Notes: generated by a model not told the origin, from the letters alone. Positions 31,909 to 41,125 are shown, counted from the first letter of the stretch. The stretch is DNA of 64,000 nt from Natronorubrum aibiense (GCF_009392895.1 NZ_CP045489.1:186001-250000), one strand, 5' to 3'. Program-made: numbers and translations.

Positions 31909-32436
31909 ACTTTGGCTTATACTATTGGACTTTTGAATGTTTTGGGTTTATTTGAATAATAAGATACTAACAACAACTGCGCCACGAAAGACACTAGCTA
32001 AACTAGAAGAGGGCATCACAAAACGGATTGCAGACTCTCCCCATGACTACCCGATAAACGGTAAGTACAGAGAACGGACTTAGCGAAGGTAGAACCTGAA
32101 AGTATACCAAATATATTGGATCCGTCCCAAACTCGTCTAGAGTTCGCTTCAGGGAGTGTCAACTGACCCTCCCATTGTATGGCTGCTTTGGCTGACCGAC
32201 CGAGCAGTTTCCCGGCGAACGCCGCGGAATCATTCCCAATATCGAGGAATGGCGAACTGCTCGAGTTGTTCTCTCTCTGGTTTATGACGAATGTGAGATA
32301 TTCTCCAGTGTAGGTGAAGATTTCGTCCGTAACACCTACAGTCCATAGCTGAGAAGGAAAAGTACAGTTCCAAAATAAATGAGGTGGAAACTTCGATTGA
32401 AGGAGGTTCTGAATCATATCGCGAACACAAAAATAA
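31909..32436. other. 528-bp region without a convincing gene
   Basis: Short competing frames exist on both strands (for example plus-strand RRGIIPNIEEWRTARVVLSL near 32220-32290), but none has a start, length or homology that supports coding. The segment just before 32437 is AT-rich. It may hold debris of a gene once paired with the PP2C phosphatase. Confidence 0.35.
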
Positions 32437-32986
32437 ATGGCTAGATATACTGAGTCAATTCAAGGGAAGCAACGCGACGAGAACGAAGATTATACGTGCA
32501 ACTACAAATTGGACGATATCTTCGGGTCAGTGGTTGCTGACGGCTTGGGTGGTCACAACGCCGGCCACGTCGCCAGTGAAACTGCAGCAAAGACGTTCGG
32601 AAAGTCTTTTCAGCAATTGAACTCTGACAATCTTGATGAGGAAGTTGTCCGCTTGAGCTTTGAGGATGCGGAGGACGCTGTCCACCAGAAAATGAGTGAA
32701 AAACCGGTTATGAGAGGATGGGTTCGACTCTGGTCACAGCAGTCATCAGGGACGGAAAGCCTTGGTTGGGAATGCTGGTGACAGTTGGGGTTATCTAATC
32801 AGTGGAGACGGAATCCGACAAATCATGAGTGATCATATCGAGAAGCAGCATTACGGAACGGCTGACCACTTACAGATTGCAACATACCTGCATAACGTAG
32901 TCGGTGACTGGGATGACGAGATCCAAGTTAATGTCTTTGAACTTGAGTTTTCTCCAGCTAAACCTGAAATATATTCAAATTCATAA
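32437..32986 (+). pseudogene. PP2C-type Ser/Thr phosphatase, frameshifted
   Basis: The N-terminus carries the PP2C motifs KQRDENEDYTCNY and VVADGLGGHNAGHVASETAA (the D-G-x-G-G metal site). After SEKPVM the frame shifts to MGSTLVTAVIRDGKPWL (M-G-S/T-T motif) and shifts again to VGNAGDSWGYLISGDGIRQI (the G-N-x-G-D-S-R-like motif). Two indels thus split the protein, and the C-terminal S-D-G motif is missing; the last frame ends EIYSNS at 32986. Confidence 0.8.
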
Positions 32987-33541
32987 ATGGGACTAAAAGA
33001 TATTTCGTTTGAAATACTAATGATGATCGACTCAGTCAATCTTGAGGCTGTTGTTGAGTCAGCAACAGGCTGGCCTGGAATGGGCATTATTTTCACGTAC
33101 TCTTTTCTGATTGCGTTTGCGCTCCCTGGCCCAAGCGAGATTGTTTTGGTTGCACCGATCGATCTTGGCTTCCCACCGTGGGCGAACCTCTCGAGTGTTA
33201 TGCTTGTAAGCGCGATCGGCAAGGCCGCCGGAAGTGTATTTGCGTTCCACATCGGCCAAGAGGTCAAACAGTCTGGTCCGGTCACACGCTGGTTACGACA
33301 GTCGAGATGGAATATTTTAGAATGGTCTGAAAAACGATCAGTCCAAATTGCTAAACGATATGGATATAGTGGACTCGCAATGGCACTCTCTGTTCCGTTC
33401 TTTCCTGATACGATATCGATCTACGCCTTCGCTGTCCTAGAGCGGAATTATATAAAATTCGCGATAGCCACGTTTCTTGGGAGTCTCGGTCGACTTTTGG
33501 TTACAGTCGGATTTTTTAGCGGCCTTTCAACGGTGGTCTGA
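32987..33541 (+). CDS. DedA/VTT-domain-like membrane protein (YqaA type)
   Basis: The product is up to 184 residues; M12/M13 (MMIDSVNLEAVVES) are alternative starts. The pattern FLIAFALPGPSEIVLVAPID, LGFPPWANLSSVMLVSAIGK, AAGSVFAFHIGQEV and GYSGLAMALSVPFFPDTISI matches the VTT/SNARE-associated domain, with paired re-entrant loops and conserved G-x-x-x-G/E. Such proteins act as lipid scramblases or in membrane homeostasis. Its 3' end overlaps the convergent CNNM gene by 15 bp. Confidence 0.7.
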   Translation: MGLKDISFEILMMIDSVNLEAVVESATGWPGMGIIFTYSFLIAFALPGPSEIVLVAPIDLGFPPWANLSSVMLVSAIGKAAGSVFAFHIGQEVKQSGPVTRWLRQSRWNILEWSEKRSVQIAKRYGYSGLAMALSVPFFPDTISIYAFAVLERNYIKFAIATFLGSLGRLLVTVGFFSGLSTVV

Positions 33542-34615
33542 TTTGTCAGGCGAACTGGATTTTTCCTGGTCAATCGGATCTTCGATATCACCCATAACCG
33601 CTTCGAGCAGATCTGTTACGGTCACAAGTCCGACGACATCACCGTCTTCGATCACGAGTGCAAGTTCTTGGTTTTCTGCCTGGAACTGATCAATCGCATC
33701 ACTGACGTCCACGTCGGGAGAGAGTGTCATCGGCGGCGCTGCCAGTTCTGCAAAATCAATGTCACCGTCAGCTAACTCTTCACGATGCCTAACTAAAATT
33801 GGCGTATAGATAATTCCCTGGAAGTCAGTTAACTCCTTACCGACCAGCGGATAGCGGGTCTGCGGGCGGTTCTCCATCTTCTGAAAGTTCTCTTCAGGAT
33901 TATCCTCAGTAGATAGTACGACGAACTCTTCTGGCGGAACCATTAACTCACTAATCGGTTGTTCGCCGATCTGAAAGGCATTCATCACTTCCTCACGGCG
34001 CTCGTCCGAAAGATCGCCTTGGCTAAGGACCGAACCAAGTTGATTTCGGAGGTCGGCTCGGGATTCGATAACATCCTGTTCAGTTTCGCGCCAGGCACCA
34101 GTCATCTCGATTCCGAACAAGCCAAGTGTCTTTTTTGCAACCCAATCGCCGAACCAAATCGCCGGGGCGAGCACCTTGGCAAACCAGTACAATGGCCGTG
34201 CGCCGTACTTACAGACCTGCTTCGACCGCTCGACACCAAGGTATGTCGGAGTCTGCTCACCATGGGTAAGATGAATTAGATTAATAAGGAGAAATCCAAG
34301 CATTGAACCAGCACCGACCGAGGCAAGTGCCGTATTTTCGAACAACGGCTCGAATAACGCTGCTAAGCCTGGCTCGGCGACGATTCCGAGTGCGATACTC
34401 GTTCCAGAGATCCAGATCTGACACGATGTAAGATAAAATTCAAGATCCTCAGTCATCTTCCAGGCGAGTTCAAGAGAAGGAGTATCGAATTCAGATTTGG
34501 GGTATTGCCGAGCTCGGGTAAGGCCAAATTCGGTGGCAACGAAAAATGCGTTCAATCCAATAAGAAGTATCCCGGCCAATATTCGTCCGCTGATTTCAAG
34601 AGGCTCCATCGGCAT
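33527..34615 (-). CDS. CNNM/CorC-type DUF21-CBS membrane protein
   Basis: The 362-residue protein has an N-terminal DUF21/CNNM transmembrane domain (RILAGILLIGLNAFFVATEF, CQIWISGTSIALGIVAEPGL, GSMLGFLLINLIHLTHGEQT) and a C-terminal CBS pair (QPISELMVPPEEFVVLSTED and AAPPMTLSPDVDVSDAIDQF to VTVTDLLEAVMGDIED). CNNM/CorC proteins mediate Mg2+/Co2+ export or regulate it through nucleotide-binding CBS domains. It overlaps the VTT gene tail to tail by 15 bp, so each transcript may overlap the other. Confidence 0.85.
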   Translation of the reverse strand: MPMEPLEISGRILAGILLIGLNAFFVATEFGLTRARQYPKSEFDTPSLELAWKMTEDLEFYLTSCQIWISGTSIALGIVAEPGLAALFEPLFENTALASVGAGSMLGFLLINLIHLTHGEQTPTYLGVERSKQVCKYGARPLYWFAKVLAPAIWFGDWVAKKTLGLFGIEMTGAWRETEQDVIESRADLRNQLGSVLSQGDLSDERREEVMNAFQIGEQPISELMVPPEEFVVLSTEDNPEENFQKMENRPQTRYPLVGKELTDFQGIIYTPILVRHREELADGDIDFAELAAPPMTLSPDVDVSDAIDQFQAENQELALVIEDGDVVGLVTVTDLLEAVMGDIEDPIDQEKSSSPDKSDHR

Positions 34616-34833
34616 TCTGTAATATTAGGAGGTATAAATGAATAGGGGAAAGATAAGTGAATATTGTTCTTGTAAAGTGTTATCGTATTTCCCCGCCGCT
34701 ACCGATACTCCTTCAATCACAACTGGCATCCAGTATATTGCATCTCAAAATATAAGAACAGCTGCGGTGACCATTGAGGTAGACCAGTTGTTGGAACAAG
34801 TAATGTTATGGGACAGTCACCTGAGATAAGATT

Positions 34834-35844
34834 ATGAACCTCAGCAAAGGGTATCTTCTTACTCTCGTCGCCGTCTTCCTCACATTATCGATTTTGCTTG
34901 TTGAGCCATTTCTTCAGTACGTTCTTGGGGCCATACTCCTCGCGTACGCGCTCTATCCACTTCAAGTCCGTCTCGAAAAGTATACGTCATCGATGATTGC
35001 CGCACTCTCCCTCGTGATTTTGACTGTCATCGGATTTGTCACCCCCTTCATGTTGATTATCGCGTCCATCATGGGCAATACAACGCGTATTCTCCAAAAC
35101 CTTGAAATTGAATCGAATCCAATTGAAGAAATTGAATCTCTTATTGAGGGATACACTGGACAAGAGATTGATATTGTCGGGGAAATTGCCGGCTCAACAC
35201 AGGAGATCAGAACAGTCGTATTCGAGCAGTCAACCGACGCGTTCAATTCGGTTACTCATTTCGTCATTGGAATTACGTTAGGACTCTTTATTATGTATTA
35301 CTTGCTCAAAGAGGGAGACAAACTCATCGACTGGCTCTATCAAACAGTCCCTCTCCCAATAGACATCCAGCGTAACCTCTATGATGACATTAGCGACATG
35401 ATGTGGGCCGTCCTCTTCGGGCACGTCTTTGTCGCCATAGTCCAGGGGGGCGTCGCTGGGCTTGGATTCTTTGCGACTGGTATCCCCAACGCAACGTTCT
35501 GGACGATCATCATGATGGTTCTTGCAATGGTTCCGCTAGTAGGTGCGATTCCCATCTGGGGGGGTGCTGTAGTCTATTTATTCCTTTTGAATAAGCCGTT
35601 ACTCGCTATCGCGCTATTTGCCTACAGCGTCATCGTGGTCGGACTTACCGACGACTACCTTCGTCCGTTTGCTGTTGAGCGGTATGCCGAACTCAATCCC
35701 GCCGTTATCCTCCTCGGAATCCTTGGTGGCGCGTATACATTTGGGATTATGGGTCTATTCTTCGGCCCTATTATTCTCGGCGGATTGAAAGCAACTCTGC
35801 ATGTCGTTTCCAATAGTTGGGACCGACTTGGCGAAGGGTGGTAG
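34834..35844 (+). CDS. AI-2E-family (UPF0118) transporter
   Basis: The 336-residue protein starts MNLSKGYLLTLVAVFLTLSI. Features are N-terminal spans with Y-A-L-Y-P-L-Q-V-R-L, a soluble middle (about 75-150) with LIEGYTGQEIDIVGEIAGST, then further spans including GHVFVAIVQGGVAGLGFFAT, and the signature P-L-V-G-A-I-P-I-W-G-G-A with DDYLRPFAVERYAELNPAVI. AI-2E-family members include quorum-signal exporters and Na+/H+ antiporters; the substrate here is unknown. A promoter-like AT-rich stretch precedes it. Confidence 0.85.
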   Translation: MNLSKGYLLTLVAVFLTLSILLVEPFLQYVLGAILLAYALYPLQVRLEKYTSSMIAALSLVILTVIGFVTPFMLIIASIMGNTTRILQNLEIESNPIEEIESLIEGYTGQEIDIVGEIAGSTQEIRTVVFEQSTDAFNSVTHFVIGITLGLFIMYYLLKEGDKLIDWLYQTVPLPIDIQRNLYDDISDMMWAVLFGHVFVAIVQGGVAGLGFFATGIPNATFWTIIMMVLAMVPLVGAIPIWGGAVVYLFLLNKPLLAIALFAYSVIVVGLTDDYLRPFAVERYAELNPAVILLGILGGAYTFGIMGLFFGPIILGGLKATLHVVSNSWDRLGEGW

Positions 35845-35849
35845 TCAGA

Positions 35850-35960
35850 GATGACTTCGCCGTCGACTTTGATTTTTGTCTCGTCGATCGCTATCTCTTG
35901 CCGATCTCGAGTCTCGAACACAACAGATACCGAAGCCGATGGAATCATTGTTTGATCGCC
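35850..35960 (-). pseudogene. Transposase fragment
   Basis: The minus frame reads SVVFETRDRQEIAIDETKIK, VDGEVISDY, containing the R-x-x-I-A-I-D-E-T-K-I-K-V-D-G-E core around the first catalytic Asp of haloarchaeal DDE transposases. No more of the enzyme is present. The rest of 35960-36180 shows no coherent gene. Confidence 0.5.
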
Positions 35961-36189
35961 TTGTGTGACCGATCCCAAAGAATTCGATTCGTCGGTAAGG
36001 GTCCAGTTTGATACAGAAACACTGTGAGTACACGCTGTTCCGACGGCGTGTCTTCAGTAGAGAACACTTCTTGCTCGCGCGCTGGTTCTACAGAGATTCG
36101 AGGCGAGTGCCTCAAGACTTGACTCCGAGAGCGAAGCCGACACGAACCTTTACCAACCACGTCACCGTCCATTGATTCAACGGATGTAG

Positions 36190-36420
36190 TAGGTGTTAAA
36201 GACCTTAACGCGAAGCGTCCCTCTGAAGGGAATGCGCCAGCTCTCAAAATACCGCGACACCGGGTTGCGGTTGCGACGGGTGGTGTCAGGCCTTGTGGAC
36301 AGGTTGACCGCATTCCTCGTCGTCCGTTCGAGGCAATCAGGCCGAGGGGCGGCAGGAAGTGTTCATCCCAAATCTGCGGGAAGCCTCGGGGCTTGGCCCC
36401 GAGGCGGTTGAGCATCCTTT
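36190..36420 (+). mobile_element. IS200/IS605 (tnpB-type) 3' end remnant
   Basis: A GCCTCGGGGCTTGGCCCCGAGGC hairpin (36385-36407; arms GCCTCGGGGC) followed by GGTTGA matches the right end of haloarchaeal tnpB-type elements. The preceding about 190 bp reads as degenerate protein-like sequence (PSEGNAPALKIPRHRVAVAT). Nothing of the catalytic RuvC part is left, and no matching left end was found. Confidence 0.4.
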
Positions 36421-36510
36421 GTGTACCATTTTCCCTAGCTCGGCCTTACACTATGGTTGAGATGGCTCTATCTATGGAGTGAGCAACTAATGACAGAGTC
36501 GTAGGTGTGG

Positions 36511-37380
36511 TCAATCTGTACTCTTAACTGTAATGACGGGGACTGGAACCGAGCGGACAACCTTCTCAGCAAGACTTCCAAGTAGTATACGTTCAGTCCC
36601 GCGCTTTCCTGTTGTTCCCATCACAACAGTATCGATATCATGTGACTCAATATACTCGAGAATTACATTAATAGGCGTTCCATGTTCAACGTGGTGCACG
36701 ATATTTGTGATCCCGTATGTCTCTGCCTCTGAGGCGAGATTGTCAACGGCCTTGCTTGCCGCTTGTTCTCCAGTTTGATCAGATGACGTTGACAAGAGAC
36801 CCAAACCATGCGGAACATCGTTCACTACGGATAGAATATGAACGGTTGAATCGAGGGTCGCTGCCAATGAGAGCCCATGGTTGGCAGCACGGGTTACTGC
36901 AGGACTTCCATCCGTTAGAATGAGAATATTTTTATATGGGAATGTAACTTGTTCGTCAGGTTGCATCCTCACTGAGAGAACTGGGACAGAAGAGAGTCGA
37001 ACCACTTTCTCAGATGTACTCCCGAGGAGATATCGTGACAACCCCTCTCGGCCGTGAGTTGGCATCACGATTAGATCATATCCGTAATGCTCGGCGTATT
37101 CGACTATCTGCGGGGCTGGATTACCTTGAACAACGTCGGTGTCATACGAGACACCGAGTGTATCCAAGGTTTTTGCTGCCTCTTTGACGATATCATCTCC
37201 TTTTTTAACAAGTGCATCAACAACTTCATCGCCAACGACTGTGACACTATCACGAGTTGTATCTGCAACAAAGAGAATATGGATAGTGGCATCCAGTCGA
37301 TGCGCAATTTCGCTGGTATGATGAAGTGCTTCTGCTGCTCCCTCACTATTATCAAATGGGAGAAGAATGTCCTCGTACAT
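36511..37380 (-). CDS. Tandem universal stress protein (two UspA domains)
   Basis: The start MYEDILLPFDNSEGAAEALH is preferred over Met 2 codons upstream. Domain 1 (about 1-145) ends PTHGREGLSRYLLGSTSEKV; domain 2 (about 150-289) begins ILILTDGSPAVTRAANHGLS and ends GTTGKRGTERILLGSLAEKV. Both have the ATP-binding G-x-x-G-x9-G-[ST] motif, and both keep the conserved acidic strand-1 region. Usp proteins accumulate under stress. The gene stands alone; a promoter is likely in 37381-37430. Confidence 0.88.
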   Translation of the reverse strand: MYEDILLPFDNSEGAAEALHHTSEIAHRLDATIHILFVADTTRDSVTVVGDEVVDALVKKGDDIVKEAAKTLDTLGVSYDTDVVQGNPAPQIVEYAEHYGYDLIVMPTHGREGLSRYLLGSTSEKVVRLSSVPVLSVRMQPDEQVTFPYKNILILTDGSPAVTRAANHGLSLAATLDSTVHILSVVNDVPHGLGLLSTSSDQTGEQAASKAVDNLASEAETYGITNIVHHVEHGTPINVILEYIESHDIDTVVMGTTGKRGTERILLGSLAEKVVRSVPVPVITVKSTD

Positions 37381-37660
37381 ACTCACTGCAAAGAATACTA
37401 TGGGAGTCTCTAAGGTCTTTTCCCTCTCTCCACTTAGAGAGCTATCTCCGATGGATAGATGACCGACCTCTCACTCGCGGCTACATGATCTCGAGCGACT
37501 GTTTGGTTCGCTTTTGCGGTCGCTGGTTCCGAAGTTTCATGTACGATCCAATCACGCTGCCGTCGAAGTCGACCCCATCGACGACGCTTGCCTCGTCGAG
37601 GATGCTGTTCTGGACGGACGCATCGAGTTTAAAAGTGGCCCCACAGACATGTTTTCTCTT

Positions 37661-39043
37661 TCACGATATATTAGAAATGTCGTTTAGGTCGAACAATTGG
37701 AGATCGTCACGCTCGGACACGGCTTCCTGTACTGATTGTGTTACTCCACTCCGTGTAAAAAATGCATATTCCGTGTCAACTTCGCCAGTATCCGGCGTCC
37801 AGCGAATCTCCGACGCATGATCTTCGAGTGAGGCGAGCGCACTGTAGTCAAGCGGCGCGCTAGTGAACTTGCATTCTCCCACGACCATTGTCCCGTCTGT
37901 GGTAAACCCGACAACATCGACCTCGTGTTCCTTGTACCACCAGCGGCCGATATCGAGGAACAACTTCTCTGGATACAGATTCGGGAGGGCATCCTGGCAA
38001 AGCGTTTCGAACTCTTGACTGACGAAATCAGGGAGTTCTGGTTCGATAACTGCGTCGTAGGCATCCTCACCTAGACGTTCGTATCGATCTTCTTTGCCGT
38101 AAACGAAGCGGAACCAGAATCGAAAGAGGGGATCCAAGATTCGATATCGTCCGCGGCGTGACTTCGCTTTCTCCTCGGTGATCGGAACTTCCCGTTCAAT
38201 GAGCCGCAATCGTTCTAACTTCTGGGTGTACGTCGAGATTTGCTTCCCGTCAATTCCCACCGTTTGGGCAATCTCGTTTGATGTCGTCTTCCCCGCGGCT
38301 ATTGCGGTGAGGATCGCAAAGTACCGATTTGGGTCTGTGAGTTCGGTTCGGAGGACGTATTCTGGTTCGTTGTGGAGGTACCCTTTCTGAGAGAGCACTT
38401 CCTTCGTGAGGACTGTGCCGAGGTCCTGGTTGAGATCGATACCGTCAAGATAGTATGGTACACCACCAAAAATACCCCACGCGAAAACACGCTCTTCAGG
38501 GGAGTAATCGCCTGGAAGGAACTCTTGTGCAGCGGCGAAGTCGAGTGGCCGGAGATCAAGTTTCTCGGTGAAGCGCCCGTACAGGGGACTGTTCCCAAGA
38601 AGCGTCGCTTCTTCCATCATGCTGATTGACGAGCCAACCAGAATGAGGGTTCCCGATGTATTTTGGAATCGCTGATCCCATAATCGCTGGATGGCCGAGG
38701 GAAGGCTCGCGTCGGCATCGATCAAGTAGGGAAATTCGTCGAGGACGATGATTCCGTCTTGGTCACCAAGATATCCCAGAAGCGCTTCCCAGTTTTGCTT
38801 GATATCCGTAATTCCTGGAAACGTGTCGGCAGCGACGTCGACAAACTCGTCGAGTTGTATCTGTGAAGTGGTTTCCGTAGCCTGATAGACGACGGCATCG
38901 TCGCGCTCGGCAAGGGAGTGCTGGACGAGTTGTGTTTTCCCAAGGCGCCGTCGGCCGAAAATAACAACCATCTCAGCATCGTCGGAATCGTAGCACCTGC
39001 GGAGCCGTGAAAGCTCATTTTCCCGGTTGACGAAGCGCACCAT
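37661..39043 (-). CDS. Archaeal ATPase with DUF234 nuclease-like domain
   Basis: The 460-residue protein starts MVRFVNRENELSRLRRCYDS. A P-loop GRRRLGKTQ (30-38) and Walker B GIIVLDEFPYL (about 96) belong to an archaeal ATPase (PF01637). A wHTH follows (NEIAQTVGIDGKQISTYTQK, RLRLIEREVPITEEK), then a C-terminal DUF234 (PF03008) region with YKEHEVDVVGFTTDGTMVVG, ECKFTSAP, which resembles a PD-(D/E)xK nuclease core (D...E-x-K). Members are mobile archaeal genes of unclear role. AAATAGGCTATTT repeats just upstream suggest regulation. Confidence 0.88.
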   Translation of the reverse strand: MVRFVNRENELSRLRRCYDSDDAEMVVIFGRRRLGKTQLVQHSLAERDDAVVYQATETTSQIQLDEFVDVAADTFPGITDIKQNWEALLGYLGDQDGIIVLDEFPYLIDADASLPSAIQRLWDQRFQNTSGTLILVGSSISMMEEATLLGNSPLYGRFTEKLDLRPLDFAAAQEFLPGDYSPEERVFAWGIFGGVPYYLDGIDLNQDLGTVLTKEVLSQKGYLHNEPEYVLRTELTDPNRYFAILTAIAAGKTTSNEIAQTVGIDGKQISTYTQKLERLRLIEREVPITEEKAKSRRGRYRILDPLFRFWFRFVYGKEDRYERLGEDAYDAVIEPELPDFVSQEFETLCQDALPNLYPEKLFLDIGRWWYKEHEVDVVGFTTDGTMVVGECKFTSAPLDYSALASLEDHASEIRWTPDTGEVDTEYAFFTRSGVTQSVQEAVSERDDLQLFDLNDISNIS

Positions 39044-39081
39044 ATCTGTACATTATCCCACCAGAAGATAACACTTCCGAG

Positions 39082-39123
39082 TAGCCTATTCTAAAATAGG
39101 CTATTTCAAAATAGGCTATTTTA
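39082..39123. promoter_or_regulatory. Direct AAATAGGCTATTT repeats upstream of ATPase gene
   Basis: AAATAGGCTATTT occurs at 39094-39106 and 39109-39121 (15 bp apart), each a near-perfect palindrome with AAATAG and CTATTT arms. A third degenerate unit TAGCCTATTCT lies at 39082-39092. They lie 39-80 bp upstream of the ATPase start at 39043, so they probably form an operator or a strongly AT-rich promoter. The ATPase has a wHTH, so autoregulation is possible. Confidence 0.55.
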
Positions 39124-39190
39124 AAGCTGTCTACAAGGACCTCTCTGTATTCTTGGAATCGCTGTACTGAAGCGGGTGACTCGAGTCCGT

Positions 39191-39455
39191 TCACCCACGC
39201 ACGTCGTCAATCGAATCAGAGACGGCCTTCATTTTGACGTCGGCGTAGGCCTCGTGGGTGGTCTCGATCGAGTTGTGTCGTAACGGTTCCTGAGCCTTTT
39301 CGGACATCCTGCTGGTTAGAGGTCGCGCCCGAGTGCCCGGCGAGCGCCGTGCAAGGTGAGATAGTCGTACTCGCACGGACAGAAGTAGTAACCACTCAGA
39401 ATTTCTCGGTTGACTCGACGGAAACTACCGATTCTCTCGTCGTAGCTGTTCAGTT
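39191..39455 (-). pseudogene. Tyrosine integrase, C-terminal fragment
   Basis: The frames read SYDERIGSFRRVNREILSGY, YFCPCEYDYLTLHGARRALG, RDL, then a stop and frame change, then SEKAQEPLRHNSIETTHEAY, ADVKMKAVSDSIDDVRG. The H-G-A-R-R, R-H and final Y-catalytic neighbourhood are those of tyrosine recombinases (XerC/D-like haloarchaeal integrases). Only the C-terminal half remains. It may be left from an integrative element that brought in the adjoining genes; no att repeat was found. Confidence 0.7.
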
Positions 39456-39544
39456 GCAATTATGCAAATACATGGTAACTGCATTATTATATTCGGATTA
39501 CAGTCAATAACAGAATACTCACTTCGAATCTGCTAAGTCACGTC

Positions 39545-41125
39545 ATGGTAGACGATCAATCGAACCGCGACGGGCTGAAGCGGAGAGGCTACCTCAAAGG
39601 GGTCGTGGGAACTGGACTCGGCATCGGCATACTAAGCATGTCGACTGCCACCACGCACGCGAGCGATGACGAGAACGATACCGAGGACGACGCCGAGAAC
39701 AAGGGTAATACGCATAATGTTGATGGCGACAGCGTATACTTGGTCTTCGGTGCCGATACGTCCGAGGACGATCTCGACGCGTGGGTCGCCGAACACAAAG
39801 ACGAGATCACCGAGGGATCGAGAGACTCCATCACACAAGTTGTTCAATATCATGATGTCTCCCAGCTTAACGTCAATCAGCAGGCTACCGCCGTCAGTAT
39901 CGCTATTGATGACGGAGAGGCGACGGCAATTCAGCAGGCCAACCAGAATAACAACAATACCCAAAAGGGACACGCTGAGTCGATAAACATCTCAGAAACA
40001 GAGAACAGTGAGACGTTCAACGACGTCAGCAACGTGTACATTGTCTTCGCCGAGGAGACCGGATACCGAGAATTCAACGGCTGGGTCGTGAGGGACGAGA
40101 CCTACCAAAGCGAGCAGTCTGCCCAGGTGACGATTGAGCAGTCTCAGACGGTCAATCAGTTGAACTACAGCAGCCAGAGCGCTGCCGTCGCCATCGCTGA
40201 AGGTGGCAGCGACGCCGAGGCCTACCAGCAGAGTGCGCAGACGAACGAGAACTACCAGCACGCCGAGGCAGCCGCGGTGAATGTCAGTAGTAACGAGAAG
40301 GAGACAGGTGACGGTCAGGAGGCACTGGAATCGGTTGAACAGTGGCAGGAAGTGGCCCAACTCAACGTCAGTGAGCAGGGCGTCGCGATCGCGATCGCCG
40401 TCGGTAGTGGCAGCGTTGCGGAGGCGTGCCAAGTAAGTGCACAGTGTAATCTCAACGAGCAGGTCGCTGACGCGACCGCGATCAACTTTGAATGGACGTC
40501 CGCCGACGAAGTCGTCGCTAACGCGGACATGGTCGGCGAATTCTCAGACGAGGAGATGAACCGCACTGATGATGGTTCGTCTCAATCGAACACCCAGGAA
40601 GAATCCGCTAATATCACGCAGGTTCAGAGCGTCGGACAAGAGAACATCAGCTTACAGAACGCCGCGATCGCCGTCGGAACCGACGATAGCACCGCAACAG
40701 CTCGACAGGAGAGCTATCAGGCAAACTTGAATGCACAGGTCGCATCCGTGGAAGCGCTGAACGTCCAAGATTCTCACTGCAGCGCGACCGTAGTGGTGAG
40801 CGGAAAGGACACGAACGGCGACAAATCGTGGGCTATCGCCTACGAGAATGGCGACAATGAGACCGCACAGCAGATGGCTACCGCTGAAATCAACCAACTA
40901 CAGTTCATTGAACAACTGAACGTCAACGAACAAAACGGCGCGATTGCGTACGCCGCTAACAGCGACGATGCGGTGGCCGAGCAGCTAAATTACCAGTTGA
41001 ACAAGAACGTACAGGTAGCGGAAACAAGCGCTGTCAATGAAGGTGAAGGTGGAGGTAAGAAGGACAAGGGGAAAAAGAAAAAGAAGGTGAGAAAGTGCTC
41101 TATTGAAAATGCGGTACGGCGCTAA
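39545..41125 (+). CDS. Secreted Q/N-repeat protein, curli-like amyloid candidate
   Basis: The 526-residue protein starts with a twin-arginine-like signal LKRRGYLKGVVGTGLGIGIL. After an acidic linker come five about 53-residue repeats (about 96-148, 194-247, 263-314, 356-406, 446-498). Each follows Q-x-x-x-Q-L-N-x-x-x-Q-x-x-A-x-x-I-A, then A-x-A-x-Q-x-x-x-Q-x-N-x-N-x-Q-x-A-x-A. A VY(L/I)VF...W-V module (64-85 and 164-185) precedes repeats 1 and 2. The regular Q/N ladder resembles CsgA-type curli repeats; the C-terminus is Lys-rich. Function is inferred; no chaperone or secretion gene is nearby. Confidence 0.75.
   Translation: MVDDQSNRDGLKRRGYLKGVVGTGLGIGILSMSTATTHASDDENDTEDDAENKGNTHNVDGDSVYLVFGADTSEDDLDAWVAEHKDEITEGSRDSITQVVQYHDVSQLNVNQQATAVSIAIDDGEATAIQQANQNNNNTQKGHAESINISETENSETFNDVSNVYIVFAEETGYREFNGWVVRDETYQSEQSAQVTIEQSQTVNQLNYSSQSAAVAIAEGGSDAEAYQQSAQTNENYQHAEAAAVNVSSNEKETGDGQEALESVEQWQEVAQLNVSEQGVAIAIAVGSGSVAEACQVSAQCNLNEQVADATAINFEWTSADEVVANADMVGEFSDEEMNRTDDGSSQSNTQEESANITQVQSVGQENISLQNAAIAVGTDDSTATARQESYQANLNAQVASVEALNVQDSHCSATVVVSGKDTNGDKSWAIAYENGDNETAQQMATAEINQLQFIEQLNVNEQNGAIAYAANSDDAVAEQLNYQLNKNVQVAETSAVNEGEGGGKKDKGKKKKKVRKCSIENAVRR

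Noticed and set aside
34638-34829. A 63-codon plus-strand frame between the CNNM and AI-2E-family genes
   Set aside because: Composition (Ser/Thr/Ile, few acidic residues) and lack of homology do not support coding; the segment is an AT-rich promoter region.
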